From positions 41,460,567 to 41,524,566 of the forward strand of contig OX438741.1 in the NCBI GenBank assembly GCA_949316235.1: a stretch of DNA of 64,000 nt, given 5' to 3'. A program made the position numbers and the translations under genes. The DNA comes from Oegoconia quadripuncta (taxonomy: Eukaryota > Arthropoda > Insecta > Lepidoptera > Autostichidae). Below, in pieces: positions 1 to 10,710 of the stretch (its first letter is position 1; every line of letters begins with the position of its first letter). The notes beneath the pieces were generated by a model. It had not been told where the DNA came from. It searched no databases and saw only the letters and a program-made list of their open reading frames with translations.

Positions 1-64
1 GTGGTGTATAAACAGTACCAAAAAAGTATCGAGAGTGAGATACGATCTCGATTTTGAAATAACT

Positions 65-595
65 TTACAGCACTTTCAGAGTGCAGTGTGCTTTCAGAGT
101 GCAGTGTGCTTTCAGAGTGCAGTGTGCTTTCAGAGTGCAGTGTGCTTTCAGAGTGCAGTGTGCTTTCAGAGTGCAGTGTGCTTTCAGAGTGCAGTGTGCT
201 TTGAGAGTGCAGTGTGCTTTGAGAGTGCAGTGTGCCTTGAGAGTGCAGTGCACTTTGAGAGTACAGTGCGGTTTAAGTACAGTGTGCTTTCAGAGTGCAG
301 TGTGCTTTGAGAGAGAGTGCAGTGCGCTTTGAGAGTACAGTGCGGTTTAAATACAGTGTGCTTTCAGAGTGCAGTGCGCTTTTAGTATACAGTGCACTTG
401 AGTGCAGTGCGCTTTCAGAGTACAGTGCGCTTTCAGAGTACAGTGCGCTTTCAGAGTACAGTGCGCTTTCAGAGTACAGTGCGCTTTCAGAGTACATTGC
501 ACTTTTAGTATACAGTGCACTTTTAGCGTGCAGTGCGCTTTGAGAGTACAGTGCGGTTTAACAGTGCAGTGCGCTTTAATGGTGCAGTGAACATT
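65..595. repeat. 18-bp minisatellite
   Basis: About 29 tandem copies of an 18-bp unit of the type GAGTGCAGTGTGCTTTCA. Copies are nearly identical at 70-220 and 415-490 and more diverged (GTACAGTGCGGTTTAA variants) between. Because 18 is a multiple of three, several frames stay open across the array on both strands. I see no sign that any is a gene. Confidence 0.93.
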
Positions 596-1003
596 AAAAG
601 TACAACATATACACAATACTATGGTTCTTTCACTGTTCTCTATGTTTTAATACAGTTTACAACTTATAACAGTAGCGTAACTTGATGTGAGCGTCATCCA
701 CTCATCGTTACGTATGAAGTTGCCATACTGTTAATACAACTACGCAGCGGCATTGGGTATATTGTTTTGTCATTTGAAATCTGTGATCTTGCGAAGAGTT
801 ATATTTTGTTCTTGAATTTATTACCTTTAGTTGTATATCTGAACTGTTAGGTTATTCTATGTTACAAGCTGCACTGGTTTTCGATGCACTGGACCGATTC
901 ACTATTCGTACAATATCTAATTTTCTAACTAATATTGTAAATTAAGTTTGGATATTGCTCAATCGCGGCGAAACAGACGAACGGATTTGGGTGTAATTTG
1001 GTA
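596..1003. other. Unannotated AT-rich spacer
   Basis: I see no coding pattern, RNA gene or recognisable repeat here. Confidence 0.5.
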
Positions 1004-1183
1004 TACAGGGTGAAATAATATTCGTGTAATTTCCTTTAACAGGTGACGCCACTCTTGATTACGAACAACTTTCCGACAACTTTTAGAATGGTTCACTCTG
1101 TATGGGTCTTGGGGAAAGTTGTTCGTAATCAGGAGTGGTGTCACCAGTAAATATGAATTATACGAATTAAATTTCACCCTGTA
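1004..1183. mobile_element. MITE with long terminal inverted repeats (TACAGGGTGAAAT ends)
   Basis: The ends TACAGGGTGAAAT and ATTTCACCCTGTA are inverted copies. The inner arms (1041-1071 and 1112-1146, around AAGTTGTTCGTAATC) also pair. TA flanks suggest a Tc1/mariner-type target. One arm of a related copy lies at 59609-59686. At 180 bp it is non-autonomous. Confidence 0.8.
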
Positions 1184-1287
1184 TAAATAGAACTTGCCCT
1201 GAATTAAAACATAGGATATTTTTATCCGATAAAGTGAGTAGTTAACGCGGATATGTTTAGTTTATTTATCCCGCGGGAACTACTAAA

Positions 1288-1480
1288 TATATGTGTGATA
1301 AATACGAATCATGCGAGTCATGGATGTTTATATAAATATTTCAATCAATCAATCAAATACGCTTTATTGTTTGAATAATTATATTTATCCGTTATCTAGT
1401 ATCCATAGTACAAGTTTTTAGGTTTGGACTAGATGATTGGTGTAAGTGACCCAAATATTCATTTTATTTATTCAATCTCG
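1288..1480 (+). mobile_element. SINE-A-like 3' half interrupted by a LINE 3' tail
   Basis: The body (TGTGTGATAAATACGAATC, then CTAGTATCCATAGTACAAG and TAGATGATTGGTGTAAGTG) matches the element at 2691-2930. It is split at about 1342-1385 by a CAATCAATCAATCAAATACG tail, the reversed 3' end of a LINE. Confidence 0.6.
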
Positions 1481-1854
1481 ACGTAATTTTAGTTTGAACC
1501 GGGAGCGGCGACGTGAGAGCAATAAACTGGGACAAAGCGGTTATGGCAGCTATTTTTTTTTGTAATCGACTGTTGAAGGTTCAGATGTACAACTAAGGAA
1601 TAGGCCAGAGAAAAATAATTTGTTTTGATATTTTTTATATTTTATTATCTCTTTAAGTAAGCGTACTTTGTAGGTGCTATTTTTTTGATAAGGTGTGGAT
1701 GTGTGTGTGGTTTTCAAAGTAATAATAGGCTTCATCTGTCAACACGCCAGAATAATAAAAAAGATTTTTTTTATTGTCCACCAATGTTGTAAGGCAAAGG
1801 TATCTGAGCCATACAGCCTAGTCTTCTATGTATACAGTAAAGTGGCAGAATACT

Positions 1855-2310
1855 TTCTTCTTCTTCTTATTTTTGAGGATGGCAACCAGTCAACCTCATT
1901 GTCGAGGGACATTACTGCCAGTTTCGAGTGAAAATTTTTATTTATCTTATTTCTTCAGTTTATAGGTAAGTCTCAATCAAAACAAGTAATTCGTCGTATA
2001 CAGAGTCTAGTCACGGTCAAGTCATTCTTCAGTAAAGTGGCAGAATGCTTTACAAAAGATTTTGGCGGCTTCTTGTGGGAACCCGAAAGCTCCGTTACGC
2101 ACTTTAATTTACACTTCCCTTCACCTGTACACCAACACTAACGTTTGCTGCACAATATTCTGCCATTATTAAGCTTCAAAAGTTAGAATGCACAAATTTT
2201 AAGACCTATAAAGAAAAATGCTACTTCACTCGCCGAGTGGGAACTCGGCGAGTGAAGTAGCGAGTAGTCTGCGGCTTTTTGGCGGGAGCCAAAAAGCCAA
2301 AGCCGCAGAA
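1855..2310 (-). mobile_element. Repeat-C copy, unclassified dispersed element
   Basis: This shares its sequence with 23783-24115, 24275-24692 and 63222-63632: a (CTT)n tail, a GAGGATGGCAACCAGTCAAC block, a GTGGGAACCCGAAAGCTCC block and a terminal GGCGGGATCTCGGCGAGTGA-type end. The microsatellite tail hints at retrotransposition. I see no A or B box, so the class stays open. In this copy the terminus is rearranged into two adjacent foldbacks (2221-2260 and 2268-2309). Confidence 0.75.
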
Positions 2311-2507
2311 TACTTTATGTCGTAAATTTGGGCATTTTTTTTTTTAATTGTGGCTTGGCAGTAAAGCCAAGCCTAAACAAGAAAACTGTAGTTAATTCGG
2401 TCCGCCTGCACTCTGGATGTTTCTGTGAAGAACATATGACCTTGGAAGTGTCAAGGAATGCGGTACTGTAGGCGTCATAGTTATCCATACGGGGCTGTTT
2501 TATATGA

Positions 2508-2690
2508 TGACGATATGTTTGGTGTAGTGGTTAGAAACGATGACCGCTATAAAAGGTCGCAGGTTCGAATCCAGCTAGGGGCATGTTTAGTTTAGCAACC
2601 ATCAGGTGTCCATAATACCAGCCGAATTGCTCAGTGTGGAGCTAGGTGGCGCTGTGTGTCTGTCCAAGGATTTTATTTATTGTACTAAAG
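2508..2690 (+). mobile_element. SINE-A copy, internally deleted
   Basis: The tRNA-like head has A box TGGTGTAGTGG and B box GGTTCGAATCC. The 3' end is the shared TGGCGCTGTGTGT block. The middle of the SINE body is missing compared with 37011-37272. Confidence 0.75.
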
Positions 2691-2930
2691 ACCGATTGGT
2701 GGAGTAGATGGTGAACCGTCAGCGAAATCAAGGTTTGCGGGTTCGAAACCCGCAAAGGGTAAATGTATGTGTAATGAACACGAACAGTTATTCCTGAGTC
2801 ATGGATGTTTATGTAAATATTTACTTATGTAGTGTTATCCATTGTCTAGTATCCATAGTACAAGCTTTGCTTAGTTTGGGACTAGATGATTGGTGTAAGT
2901 GTCCGAAATATTTATTTATTATTCAAGCGG
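2691..2930 (+). mobile_element. SINE-A-related tRNA-derived SINE, second subfamily
   Basis: The head carries B-box-like GGTTCGAAACC after TGGTGGAGTAGATGG. The body (ATGAACACGAACAG, GAGTCATGGATGTTTATG, TAGATGATTGGTGTAAGTG) differs from SINE-A but has the same order of blocks. Confidence 0.65.
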
Positions 2931-3009
2931 TATAAATCGCAGCCTATCATTTTAATCCCCGACACAAAAATAGGCGTGTAATAAAATAACCTCTTGTGTG
3001 TAGCTCTTT

Positions 3010-3262
3010 GTTTGTTTGTTTGTAAACGCTTTATTGTACAAAAAGGCAATACATTAATTTTGCATTGATACATAAATTGAGTACAACGGCGGACTTATCC
3101 CAAAGAGGGATTTCTTCCAGTCAAGCTCTTAAACGGGTGAACCGATTTGGATGCGGTTTTTTATTTGAATGCAGGTTTTCTAGCGGTGTCTGTCTAAGAC
3201 ATGTTTTTATCAAAATCCATTCAGTCGTTTTGTTTTAATCGCTTGTTTTCGCGGGGGCTTTC
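3010..3262 (-). mobile_element. LINE 3' end with (CAAA)n tail plus a TE-derived block
   Basis: Reading the minus strand, the segment ends in AATAAAGCGTTTACAAAC followed by a CAAA tail. The same end occurs at 18786-18888 and 51130-51220. The adjoining AACGGGTGAACCGATTTGGA block is a LINE-type 3' sequence commonly scattered in lepidopteran genomes. Confidence 0.6.
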
Positions 3263-4375
3263 TTTTCTAAATTTTCAATATTAGAACAATATTTAGTACA
3301 ACTTAATTAATCATGTGTGTTAGCCCTGTATGATTAACTATGGAGCCTAGTCTACTCCGCCTTCTTCGTACTAGTTGACAGAATGAGTCTATGGAATGTA
3401 TGAGATTTGGAATAGGTTCTTTTTTGTGTAAATAGATGGCGTTGTTTTGAATTATTTGAATACTAAAGTTATAATTTTGACTGAAATGGCCACACTTATT
3501 AGTTGAGTGTCCAAAGTCGATTGATGGTAAGGTGTTACTTTAATACCACCCCTAATGGGTAAAAATACCAACCACATGCCATTTCTCTATATTAAAATTT
3601 GACGCGATGTCGTGTGGTTAGCCGTGTGTAATGGCGGCGGAACGCTCGATGTCGAGACATTGGTAATTAATGATGTCGGTAGTTGATTTAAAAAACCTAT
3701 TCCAATCGACGTTGTGCCTAAATGGTAAGGGAAGTGTCATCTTCATGCTAATGAAGGTTGCAGTTTGTCGTCCAGCGACATGCGACAAAGCTGTCTGTCG
3801 CAACAGTTACTATTAGGGATGTAAATTACCCCTGTAAAAAACGTTAAAAAACGATATCTTACGTAAAATATGTTAATATACGGTAAAGAACGTGTTAAAC
3901 TACAAATATCGTGTTCTCGCAGGAAAATGCGGCGGCAGCTTTGTGTTTTCACTTCATAAAAGTTCCGGGTCCATGCAACAGATGGCGCTAAGATTCGTGC
4001 CATAATTTTCACAGACAAGATAGTTTTCGAATAAACATTATGATTACTCATGCACGTAGTAGTAACATGGCGGGCTGCACTAATCGGCAACGTTGCTTAA
4101 TGTGTTTGCTACTATACGCGCACGAGATTTAAAACAAATTTAAATTTCAATCAATCAATCAAGTACACTTTATTGCACAAAATTTTACAATACACTTCTT
4201 AAATATTGCTTCAAAAGAAAATAATTTCAAATAATAATAATAATGTTTATTTCCTGAAAGCTTACTTAAAAGTACAATCTGTTAAAAATATTTTACAATG
4301 TAAGAAAAGAAAGAAAAAGTATTTATTCAGTGTCACATATCGTAAACTAAACAATAATCTTAAATACCAGCAATA
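3263..4375. other. Spacer; possible LINE endonuclease fragment on minus strand
   Basis: A minus-strand frame at about 3618-3760 reads LPFRHNVDWNRFFKST, a composition reminiscent of the linker after LINE endonuclease domains. It is short and unsupported otherwise. The rest is AT-rich with no gene seen. A CAATCAATCAATCAAG LINE tail lies at 4149-4170. Confidence 0.3.
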
Positions 4376-4755
4376 TATTAGGTACTTACCTCTGACATTG
4401 GCGTTTTGTATGAAGAGTTTCATTAAGACTGTTTTTTTTTGGGAAAGGCAAATCCAAATTTAGTTGAACTTTGTGTGTAATGTCGTATAACAGTAAGTTA
4501 AGTATAGGCAGCGTTAATTTTAAAAAGTAACCGCTTTATAAAAGTTTCAGCGAATCTAAGAAATGATTATGGGAAGCACATGAAAAGAGCTCTGTTCAAT
4601 TTTTTTTTATTATGTGATTTAGCCCAGAATTAAAAAAATATTTCATGTGAAACCTTGAAATAATATTCCATTTTCCAAATAAAAAACATATTTGAAAATG
4701 GCAGGAATTAACGAAGAAAAAAAAACTCCAATTTCATAGGTTCAAAGACCCAATA
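4376..4755 (-). mobile_element. MITE-F copy
   Basis: The ends carry CCAATTTCATAGGT and its diverged inverse, with an interior shared with 8664-9054, 18056-19163 and 38052-39293 (AAGTTTCAGCGAATCTAAG, ATTTCATGTGAAACCTTG). The mariner begins within 3 bp of its right end. Confidence 0.75.
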
Positions 4756-4757
4756 TA

Positions 4758-6051
4758 CGAGGGTGGTCCCAAAAGTAGCCGACCTAACCAAAAAAAATCA
4801 AAATAAATGGGATAAACTATATTTATTTCTCTACATAGCTTCCTTGTAGCTCGATACACTTTTCCCAGCGGTGCTCTATAGCTTCAATGCCACGTCTATA
4901 GTAGGAATCGTCGAACTCTTCAAAATAGCCATTAACCAAAGACTCAACCTCTATGTTGCTTGAAAATCTTTTCCCGCCGAGCCATTTTTTTAGGTTTGGG
5001 AACAGAAAATAATCTGACGGGGCCAAATCTGGTGAATAAGGTGCATGGGGAAGCAATTCAAATTTTAATTCTTTGATTTTAGCCATTGCAATGCCGGATG
5101 TGTGGACTGGAGCGTTGTCTTGATGAAACAAAACTTTTTTCTTTGACAAGTGAGACCGTTTTTTCTTTATTTCTTCACTCAGACGCTGCAATAAGTTCGC
5201 ATAATACTCGCCATTAATGGTTTTTCCTTTTGGAAGATAATCTATAAAAATTATGCCACGCGCGTCCCAGAAAACTGAAGCCATGACTTTTCCTGCCGAT
5301 GGAACTGTTTTTGCCTTCTTTGGAGCTGATTCTCCTCTTTCAGTCCATTGTTTTGACTGTTCCTTAGTCTCAGGTGTAAATTGATGGACCCATGTTTCAT
5401 CCATGGTGATAAATCGACGCAAAAACTCTGCTTTGTTGCTGCGAAATTTTGCTAAACATTCGACTGACACATCCTCACGACGCTGTTTTTGTTCTACTGT
5501 GAGTAATCGCGGCACCCATCTTGCGCACAGCTTTCTCATGTCCAAGTTTTCTGTTAAAATACGGTGGACTGCACTTTTTGAAATGCCTACCATATCTGCT
5601 AGCTCGCGCACTTTCAGTCGACGGTCATCCAGTACCGTTTTGTGGATTTTTTTTACTATTTCTGGATTAGTCACCTCATTTGGTCGTCCACTGCGATGTT
5701 CATCTTGGCAGCTCCAGCGACCGCGCTTGAACTCTGCCACCCAATATTTTATTGTTGTAAATGAAGGAGCAGACTCCCCCAAAGTAGAATCTAGCTCCAC
5801 TTTGATATTAGTTGGGCTGAGACCTTTCAAATAAAAATATTGAATTACGTAACGAACACCAATTTTATCCATAGTCGAAAAATGCGATGAAAACTTTCAC
5901 TAAATATGCTTCAGAACAAATGCCAAATGACCTAGCGCGTTCGAATTCTAAATTTAAATTTCCTAATGTTCACGCTTCCTAAAAAGAGTATTTAATCAAA
6001 TAAAAACTGCCAGTAAGTAAGTAAGGTCGGGTATTTATGGGACCGCCCTCG
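4758..6051 (-). mobile_element. Complete mariner transposon
   Basis: A 1294-bp element bounded by 28-bp inverted repeats (CGAGGGTGGTCCCAAAAG at the left, its near complement at the right) with TA on both sides. It encloses one intact transposase reading frame on the minus strand. Length, TIR size and TA duplication are all typical of mariners. Confidence 0.95.
4823..5872 (-). CDS. Mariner transposase (DD34D), intact
   Basis: A 349-residue transposase that cuts and pastes its own element. The N-terminal half has two helix-turn-helix-type regions joined by a GRP linker (residues 62-64) for binding the inverted repeats. Next is WVPRLLT (residues 119-125), matching the conserved mariner WVPHEL region. 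The catalytic triad is D158 (in MDET), D252 (in HQDNAP) and D287 (in SPDLAPSDYF). The last two are separated by exactly 34 residues, which defines mariner proper. Full length for the family (about 345 aa), with no frameshift or stop. The start is the first Met after the TIR and matches known mariner N-termini. By general resemblance it is closest to the irritans-like group, but that placement is tentative. An undamaged frame with good TIRs suggests recent arrival and possible activity. Confidence 0.96.
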   Translation of the reverse strand: MDKIGVRYVIQYFYLKGLSPTNIKVELDSTLGESAPSFTTIKYWVAEFKRGRWSCQDEHRSGRPNEVTNPEIVKKIHKTVLDDRRLKVRELADMVGISKSAVHRILTENLDMRKLCARWVPRLLTVEQKQRREDVSVECLAKFRSNKAEFLRRFITMDETWVHQFTPETKEQSKQWTERGESAPKKAKTVPSAGKVMASVFWDARGIIFIDYLPKGKTINGEYYANLLQRLSEEIKKKRSHLSKKKVLFHQDNAPVHTSGIAMAKIKELKFELLPHAPYSPDLAPSDYFLFPNLKKWLGGKRFSSNIEVESLVNGYFEEFDDSYYRRGIEAIEHRWEKCIELQGSYVEK

Positions 6052-6059
6052 TATATCGT

Positions 6060-6446
6060 ATGTCTGTGCATATTTAAGAATCCTCCATCATTTAATTTCT
6101 CCCTAGATGTTTACGTTTATTTCTTTATTTATTGTATTGTATTATATTGAATTATCATTACTAATGTTTACAATTATTTTATTATATTTTATATTTATTT
6201 AATATTATATTTAATATTCATATATTTGCCTGTATAGATTTAAATATTATCTGCTAATCCTGTAACGCTTCTTACATTAATTAAAATATCATAAAATGTA
6301 CTATTTCCTAAACATATATTTCGCTGTGTTTCTGTGTATGACTATCTGTGGAGACTATTTCTGTCTATGATATAACTATTTTGTACTACTTAACATTATA
6401 ATGTAACGACTGTCAGTTTCCCGAAAATAAATAAATAAATAAATAA
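6060..6446 (+). mobile_element. Probable LINE 3' UTR with (AAAT)n tail
   Basis: AT-rich noncoding sequence ending in GAAAATAAATAAATAAATAA, the layout of a 5'-truncated LINE tail. No coding remnant is visible. Confidence 0.4.
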
Positions 6447-6954
6447 GTAATTATGCAATATGCAATATAAAGCAATGTATGTAATTAATAACATTAGAGA
6501 CAGTATTCTGAGGCCAAGAAACATACGAGGAAGTAATTGACGCTAAAATGGGTCTAAACCTGTAACTATAGCGTGAAAACATTTTAAGTAGCCGGTAATT
6601 TTACCGTAATTTATATAAATGACACAATCGGTAAAATTATGTAATTTTGCATGACTAGTTACGATTAAATAAAATTTAATAAATTTTACTTAACAACAGG
6701 CAAGTGTTGATGACATTTCTCTTACAACCGCTTATAAGTTTCATTGTACGTAAAATTATTATTTTGCGTTGTTTTTTTTTTTATAATTATGTTATATAAT
6801 CAATGCTATTTGCCAGGAATAGGCTTCAGTTTATACGTGGTACGGATATATTCACTAACCGATTGTATCTGAGAATCAAACGAAGTGCATTTACCTTTTG
6901 GTACCGTCAAGGCCCTAGAAGTAAGGATAAGGGGGAAAATACCATTAATACCAT

Positions 6955-7042
6955 ACCATATACAATACCACCTTCGGCATCATCTTCACTTAACATCAGG
7001 TGTGATTGAGGTCAAGTGCTAACCCGTTGTGCATAAAAAAAA
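6955..7042 (+). mobile_element. SINE-B 3' end
   Basis: Contains CTTAACATCAGGTGTGATTG and the terminal TTGTGCATAAAAAAA shared with full SINE-B copies. The tRNA-like head is missing (5' truncation). Confidence 0.7.
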
Positions 7043-7054
7043 ATAAGCTTTATA

Positions 7055-7130
7055 GTTATTCCAACAAGACATCCTTTCCATCAGGTGACCCGCATGCTCG
7101 TTTGCCGCCCTCTCATATAAAAAAAAAAAA
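7055..7130 (+). mobile_element. LINE 3' tail
   Basis: CATCAGGTGACCCGCATGCT and the CTCATATAAAA tail match the 3' end of the LINE at 16290-16590. Confidence 0.65.
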
Positions 7131-7163
7131 CATCAAAGAAAGCTCGTACTAATAAATCCCAAG

Positions 7164-7482
7164 ACCCGTATTAATAAATCTATCTCAAAACAAGTCTTGA
7201 GGCTGTATTGTCTTGTGTTGACTCTATCTCAACCTCCGTGCTAATTTATAAACCAATCTTGAGATTTACTCAGCTGAGATCCTTCTCAAGTATTCGCCTC
7301 AGCGGCGAATGAATGATAATCTTGAGTGTTGAATAAGGATTTATTAATACGTGAAACTCGGCGCACCTCTTGAGTATGCACGTGTTTTTTAGGTCTCAAG
7401 TTAGGTTTATTAATCAACACGTTTACTTGAGACCGATCATAACACTGTTCTCAATCTTGAGAATGATTTATTAATACGGGCT
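7164..7482. mobile_element. MITE-H copy (PIF/Harbinger-like)
   Basis: Ends in CCCGTATTAATAAATC and its inverse; carries the internal TCGCCTCAGCGGCGAATGA palindrome of the family. The outer few bases have diverged. Confidence 0.8.
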
Positions 7483-7539
7483 TTAGAGAGTGATACTTGA
7501 GATATACTATTTCTTCTGCCTAATCTGAATTGGAACTTA

Positions 7540-8149
7540 TACCGGATGAGTTCTTTTTACCGTAAAAATAGGGCATATTAGGTAAGTGAAATAGAAGGTA
7601 TTGGCATAGGTAGTATAATTATTTTTCTCTTTTTTCAAAACCATAATAGAATAAAAAGTAGTGTCATTTGACAGTCGCGTTTGTAGCCTATTCCACATAA
7701 TTACATCATTAAATTAAATAAATAGAAACTTGGAGAACATATGAGTACCAAATTAATTTCACACGATAGGAACCCTACGATTCCCGCCAGTCGGATATCA
7801 ATCTCCGCACGGCGAATGCGTCATGATCGTTTTGAAAAAAAATTAAACTGACCACTATACCAAAAGGTTGCGGGTTCGAATCCCGCTACGGGCATATGTT
7901 TGTGTGATGAATACGGACATGTGTACCCGAGTTATGGATGTTTTCATTTATAATAAGTATTTATTTACAAAAAAAAATGTATTTGTGTTGTATATCAACC
8001 ATCTGGTCTCCACAACACAAGCCTATAGTTGCTTACTGTGGAACTAGATGGCGCTGTGTGTATGTCTAGGGATATTTATATTTAATAACTTCTATTTTAC
8101 TTACCTAAAATGCACTATTTTTCGTTACGGTAAAGAAACTCATCCGGTA
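7540..8149. mobile_element. MITE-P copy, split by a SINE-A
   Basis: Inverted ends TACCGGATGAGTT and AACTCATCCGGTA extend inwards for about 65 bp (ACCGTAA, TAGGTAAGTGAAATAGAAG). The centre matches 34385-34638 and 56404-56770. A SINE-A interrupts it at 7850-8087. Confidence 0.82.
7850..8087 (+). mobile_element. SINE-A copy, 5' truncated
   Basis: Starts at the ACCACTATACC part of the head, keeps B box GGTTCGAATCC and the whole body to TGGCGCTGTGTGTATG. Inserted in MITE-P. Confidence 0.85.
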
Positions 8150-8663
8150 TAATATATTATTGAGGGCTCACTCTCGAACTCACCTCGATCTCAATCCTGA
8201 AACTGCCTCATTACGGCCCTCAGTTTTCTATACATAAGAGGCAAATAATGAAACTATTTTACAAAAAAACGTCTAATTAATCGACGTATCGAGCTCCCTT
8301 AATAATTTACTTCTAGGTCGCTTACGCAGTACCAAAATTAGCGATTAAACGTAAGCGAGCTAAAATGCACATTATTCGATATCAAACGCAAAAACATACA
8401 CAAAGGCCCGTCCTTTGTTCCAAATTTTTCAATTTGATCCAAAGATACAATTGTCTCGTCCATGTAAACACAACATGGAATTACATTCAATGTGATTGGA
8501 AATATTAATTCTATTACACTATGCTCCTAAAAATCAGTAACTTTTAAAAATTACGTACTTTTGCTACGAAGACTCGCAATCGGGTCGTATCAAGGGATGC
8601 CACTCAACGCAGCGCACGCTCTGAGTTTTAATATTGATATAAACTATACAGCATACTCTTATT
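8150..8663. other. Spacer, nothing recognised
   Basis: No open frame, RNA gene or family repeat seen. Confidence 0.5.
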
Positions 8664-9054
8664 ATTAGGTCTTTACCTATGAAATTGGAGATTAGTTTCT
8701 TCGTTAATCATAATTTGTTTTTTATTTGGAAAATAGAATATATTTTCAAGGTTTCACATGAAATATTTTTTTATGTCTGAGCTAAATCACATAATAAAAA
8801 AACTTGAACACAGCTCTTTTCACGAGCTTCCCATATTATTTCTTAGATTCGCAGAAACTTTTATAAAGCGGCTACTTTTAAAAATTAACACTGCCTATAA
8901 TTATTTAACTTAATGTTATCCGATAATACACACAAAGTTTAGCTAAATTTGGATTTGCCGTTCCCAAAAAAAATTCTAAAATGTTTGTTTGGAGAAAACA
9001 GTCTTAATGAAATTCTTCATACAAAACGCCAATTTCATAGGTAAGGACCTAATT
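8664..9054 (+). mobile_element. MITE-F copy, uninterrupted
   Basis: Bounded by GGTCTTTACCTATGAAATTG and CCAATTTCATAGGTAAGGAC. At about 390 bp it is the cleanest copy and sets the boundaries for the nested copies at 18.1 and 38.1 kb. Confidence 0.85.
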
Positions 9055-9239
9055 ATGTATATATAAAAAGATAAATACTATTGACAAGCGCGATGAAAAT
9101 TTACATGTAAATCGTCACAATTCGCGTGCTTCCGAATGCTAATTAATAAATCATATTCAGATTATGTTGATTTTGAATCATTTGCAATGAAAATGTACTT
9201 TTCACAAGCTTTTATTTAATTTGCAAAGTTCGTATGTAA

Positions 9240-9735
9240 GTAATTATGTAAGTTGTCCGTTTGCAAACCATTTTTCGACCACTTGCTTGCAATCTGATTG
9301 AGCTGAAATTTGGCATATTTATGGAGAAGTTCAGTGACAATGCAATATTATGGTACTATCGAGCTGATCTGATGATGGAGCCGGGATGTAGGGGGAACTT
9401 CCTGATAGCTAATGGCAAGGTAGTCGAATTTGGGCTAGTTCCTTTTGTTGCCATGAGCATGTTCCCTTACACATAATAAGGAGGGTCTAAAGATGGTGCC
9501 AGAAGATTGCCATTGGTGTAGTGTGTGTGTCACCCCCCCTTTCGTTAAAAAAATACTTGTACCGAAAAATGCCCACTATAATTTCCCGACACTTACAACC
9601 TTGGGATCTTCAAGTCTAGAGTGAATAGGCATTTACTGGGTGCGCGTGATACATCTTCGGCTACATTGTCACTTTCCATCAGGTGAGATTGTAGTCAAAG
9701 GCGAAACCAGTTTTTAATAAAAAAAAAAATTTTTT
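9240..9735 (+). mobile_element. LINE 3' fragments
   Basis: 9595-9680 translates to NLGIFKSRVNRHLLGARD, a typical LINE ORF2 C-terminus, followed by CATCAGGTGAGATTGTAGTC and a poly-A stretch. A related end is at 49300-49430. The 9248-9340 block (CAAACCATTTTTCGACC) recurs at 39730-39790. Confidence 0.6.
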
Positions 9736-10262
9736 TCTTGCAATTGAAAAAAATTAAACTGTCCGAAGTCCTCTTTATTGCTCAGCACTGCCCAAAGGCA
9801 GCACTGGCAGAGTCACCATGAGATGTTGGGACTTGGCGAGAGGAATTAAACCAACATTATCTTACGACAAACGTATATTAACTGCCCATCAAAGCTTCGT
9901 ATCAATACAATAATACTTAGAGCTACGTACATGAGGGGTACATGCGTACATGACACACACTACACTGGAACTCTTTGATGGACTTTATGTTGCACGTCTT
10001 TGTACTAGAATAGTATGTGATAATTATGTGGAGCATTAAAAGCTTGTTATTAAAGTATTTTTCTTGCACTACAATTTAAGATTTAAACAATTTCAGTGTC
10101 AGTTGAATAATGATTGGAGAAGTTCTGACAGTTTTCGAATTATTTCTGTCGGTTTGTTTCGGGGGGCAGGGGGGGGGCGAACATTGACGTATGAATAGTA
10201 GCAGACCGAGCATGATTAAATATCGTAGCTACTTTTCATATGAGGAACCTTCTACAAATTGG
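9736..10262. other. Spacer with a G-run
   Basis: No gene seen. A polypurine G-rich run lies at about 10160-10180. Confidence 0.4.
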
Positions 10263-10431
10263 TTATATACAACGTGTTACGGAAAGGGTATAACAACCCG
10301 ATATAGGTGAAAGTACCCTTGTGCTACAAGTTTTTCTTTACGAATTTCTGAAAGTTGTAGAACATTGGTTTATGATGGGTACTTTCGCCTCCTTTCGGCT
10401 GAATACCCTTTCTGTTACACGTTGTATATAA
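10263..10431. mobile_element. Short MITE
   Basis: The ends TTATATACAACGTGTTAC and its near inverse (GTTACACGTTGTATATAA) bound 169 bp. Subterminal GGAAAGGGTAT and GAAAGTACCC also pair with the far end, so the inverted repeats run some 50 bp. Confidence 0.75.
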
Positions 10432-10499
10432 ATCCCTAAAAAAAAATACTCTGATAATACTAATGTAATACAAAACACGCATATAAATACTGGGTGCGA

Positions 10500-10710
10500 C
10501 AGTAAACCAGCGCTGAGCTCTTGTAAGCTCAGCATATAGCTGAGTCGTTTCCCTTTCGCTGCTGCGACACTTATCTGAGTGTTCTGTTATTTGCTTAACA
10601 ATTGTTGCATATGTGTCGAAGTGGCGAATAAACAGTTTCTTTCTATCTAAATCGGTTCAGCCGTTTTGGAGGAAAATGGTAACAGACATATAAACGCACT
10701 ACCTGTTACC
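10500..10710 (+). mobile_element. LINE-type 3' end
   Basis: ATCGGTTCAGCCGTTTTGGA and AACAGACATATAAACGCA resemble the RTE-like 3' ends seen at 24985, 45187 and 62990. Confidence 0.5.

Noticed and set aside
35..332. Open frames through the first tandem array (QSAVCF and QCAFRV repeats, and antisense)
   Set aside because: They are by-products of an 18-bp repeat unit lacking stops in several frames; no splice sites, no homology, no conserved termini.
3743..4090. 115-codon minus-strand frame
   Set aside because: No domain, signal peptide or splice support; composition looks random.
5403..5834. 143-codon plus-strand frame in the mariner
   Set aside because: Antisense shadow of the intact transposase, with no family features.
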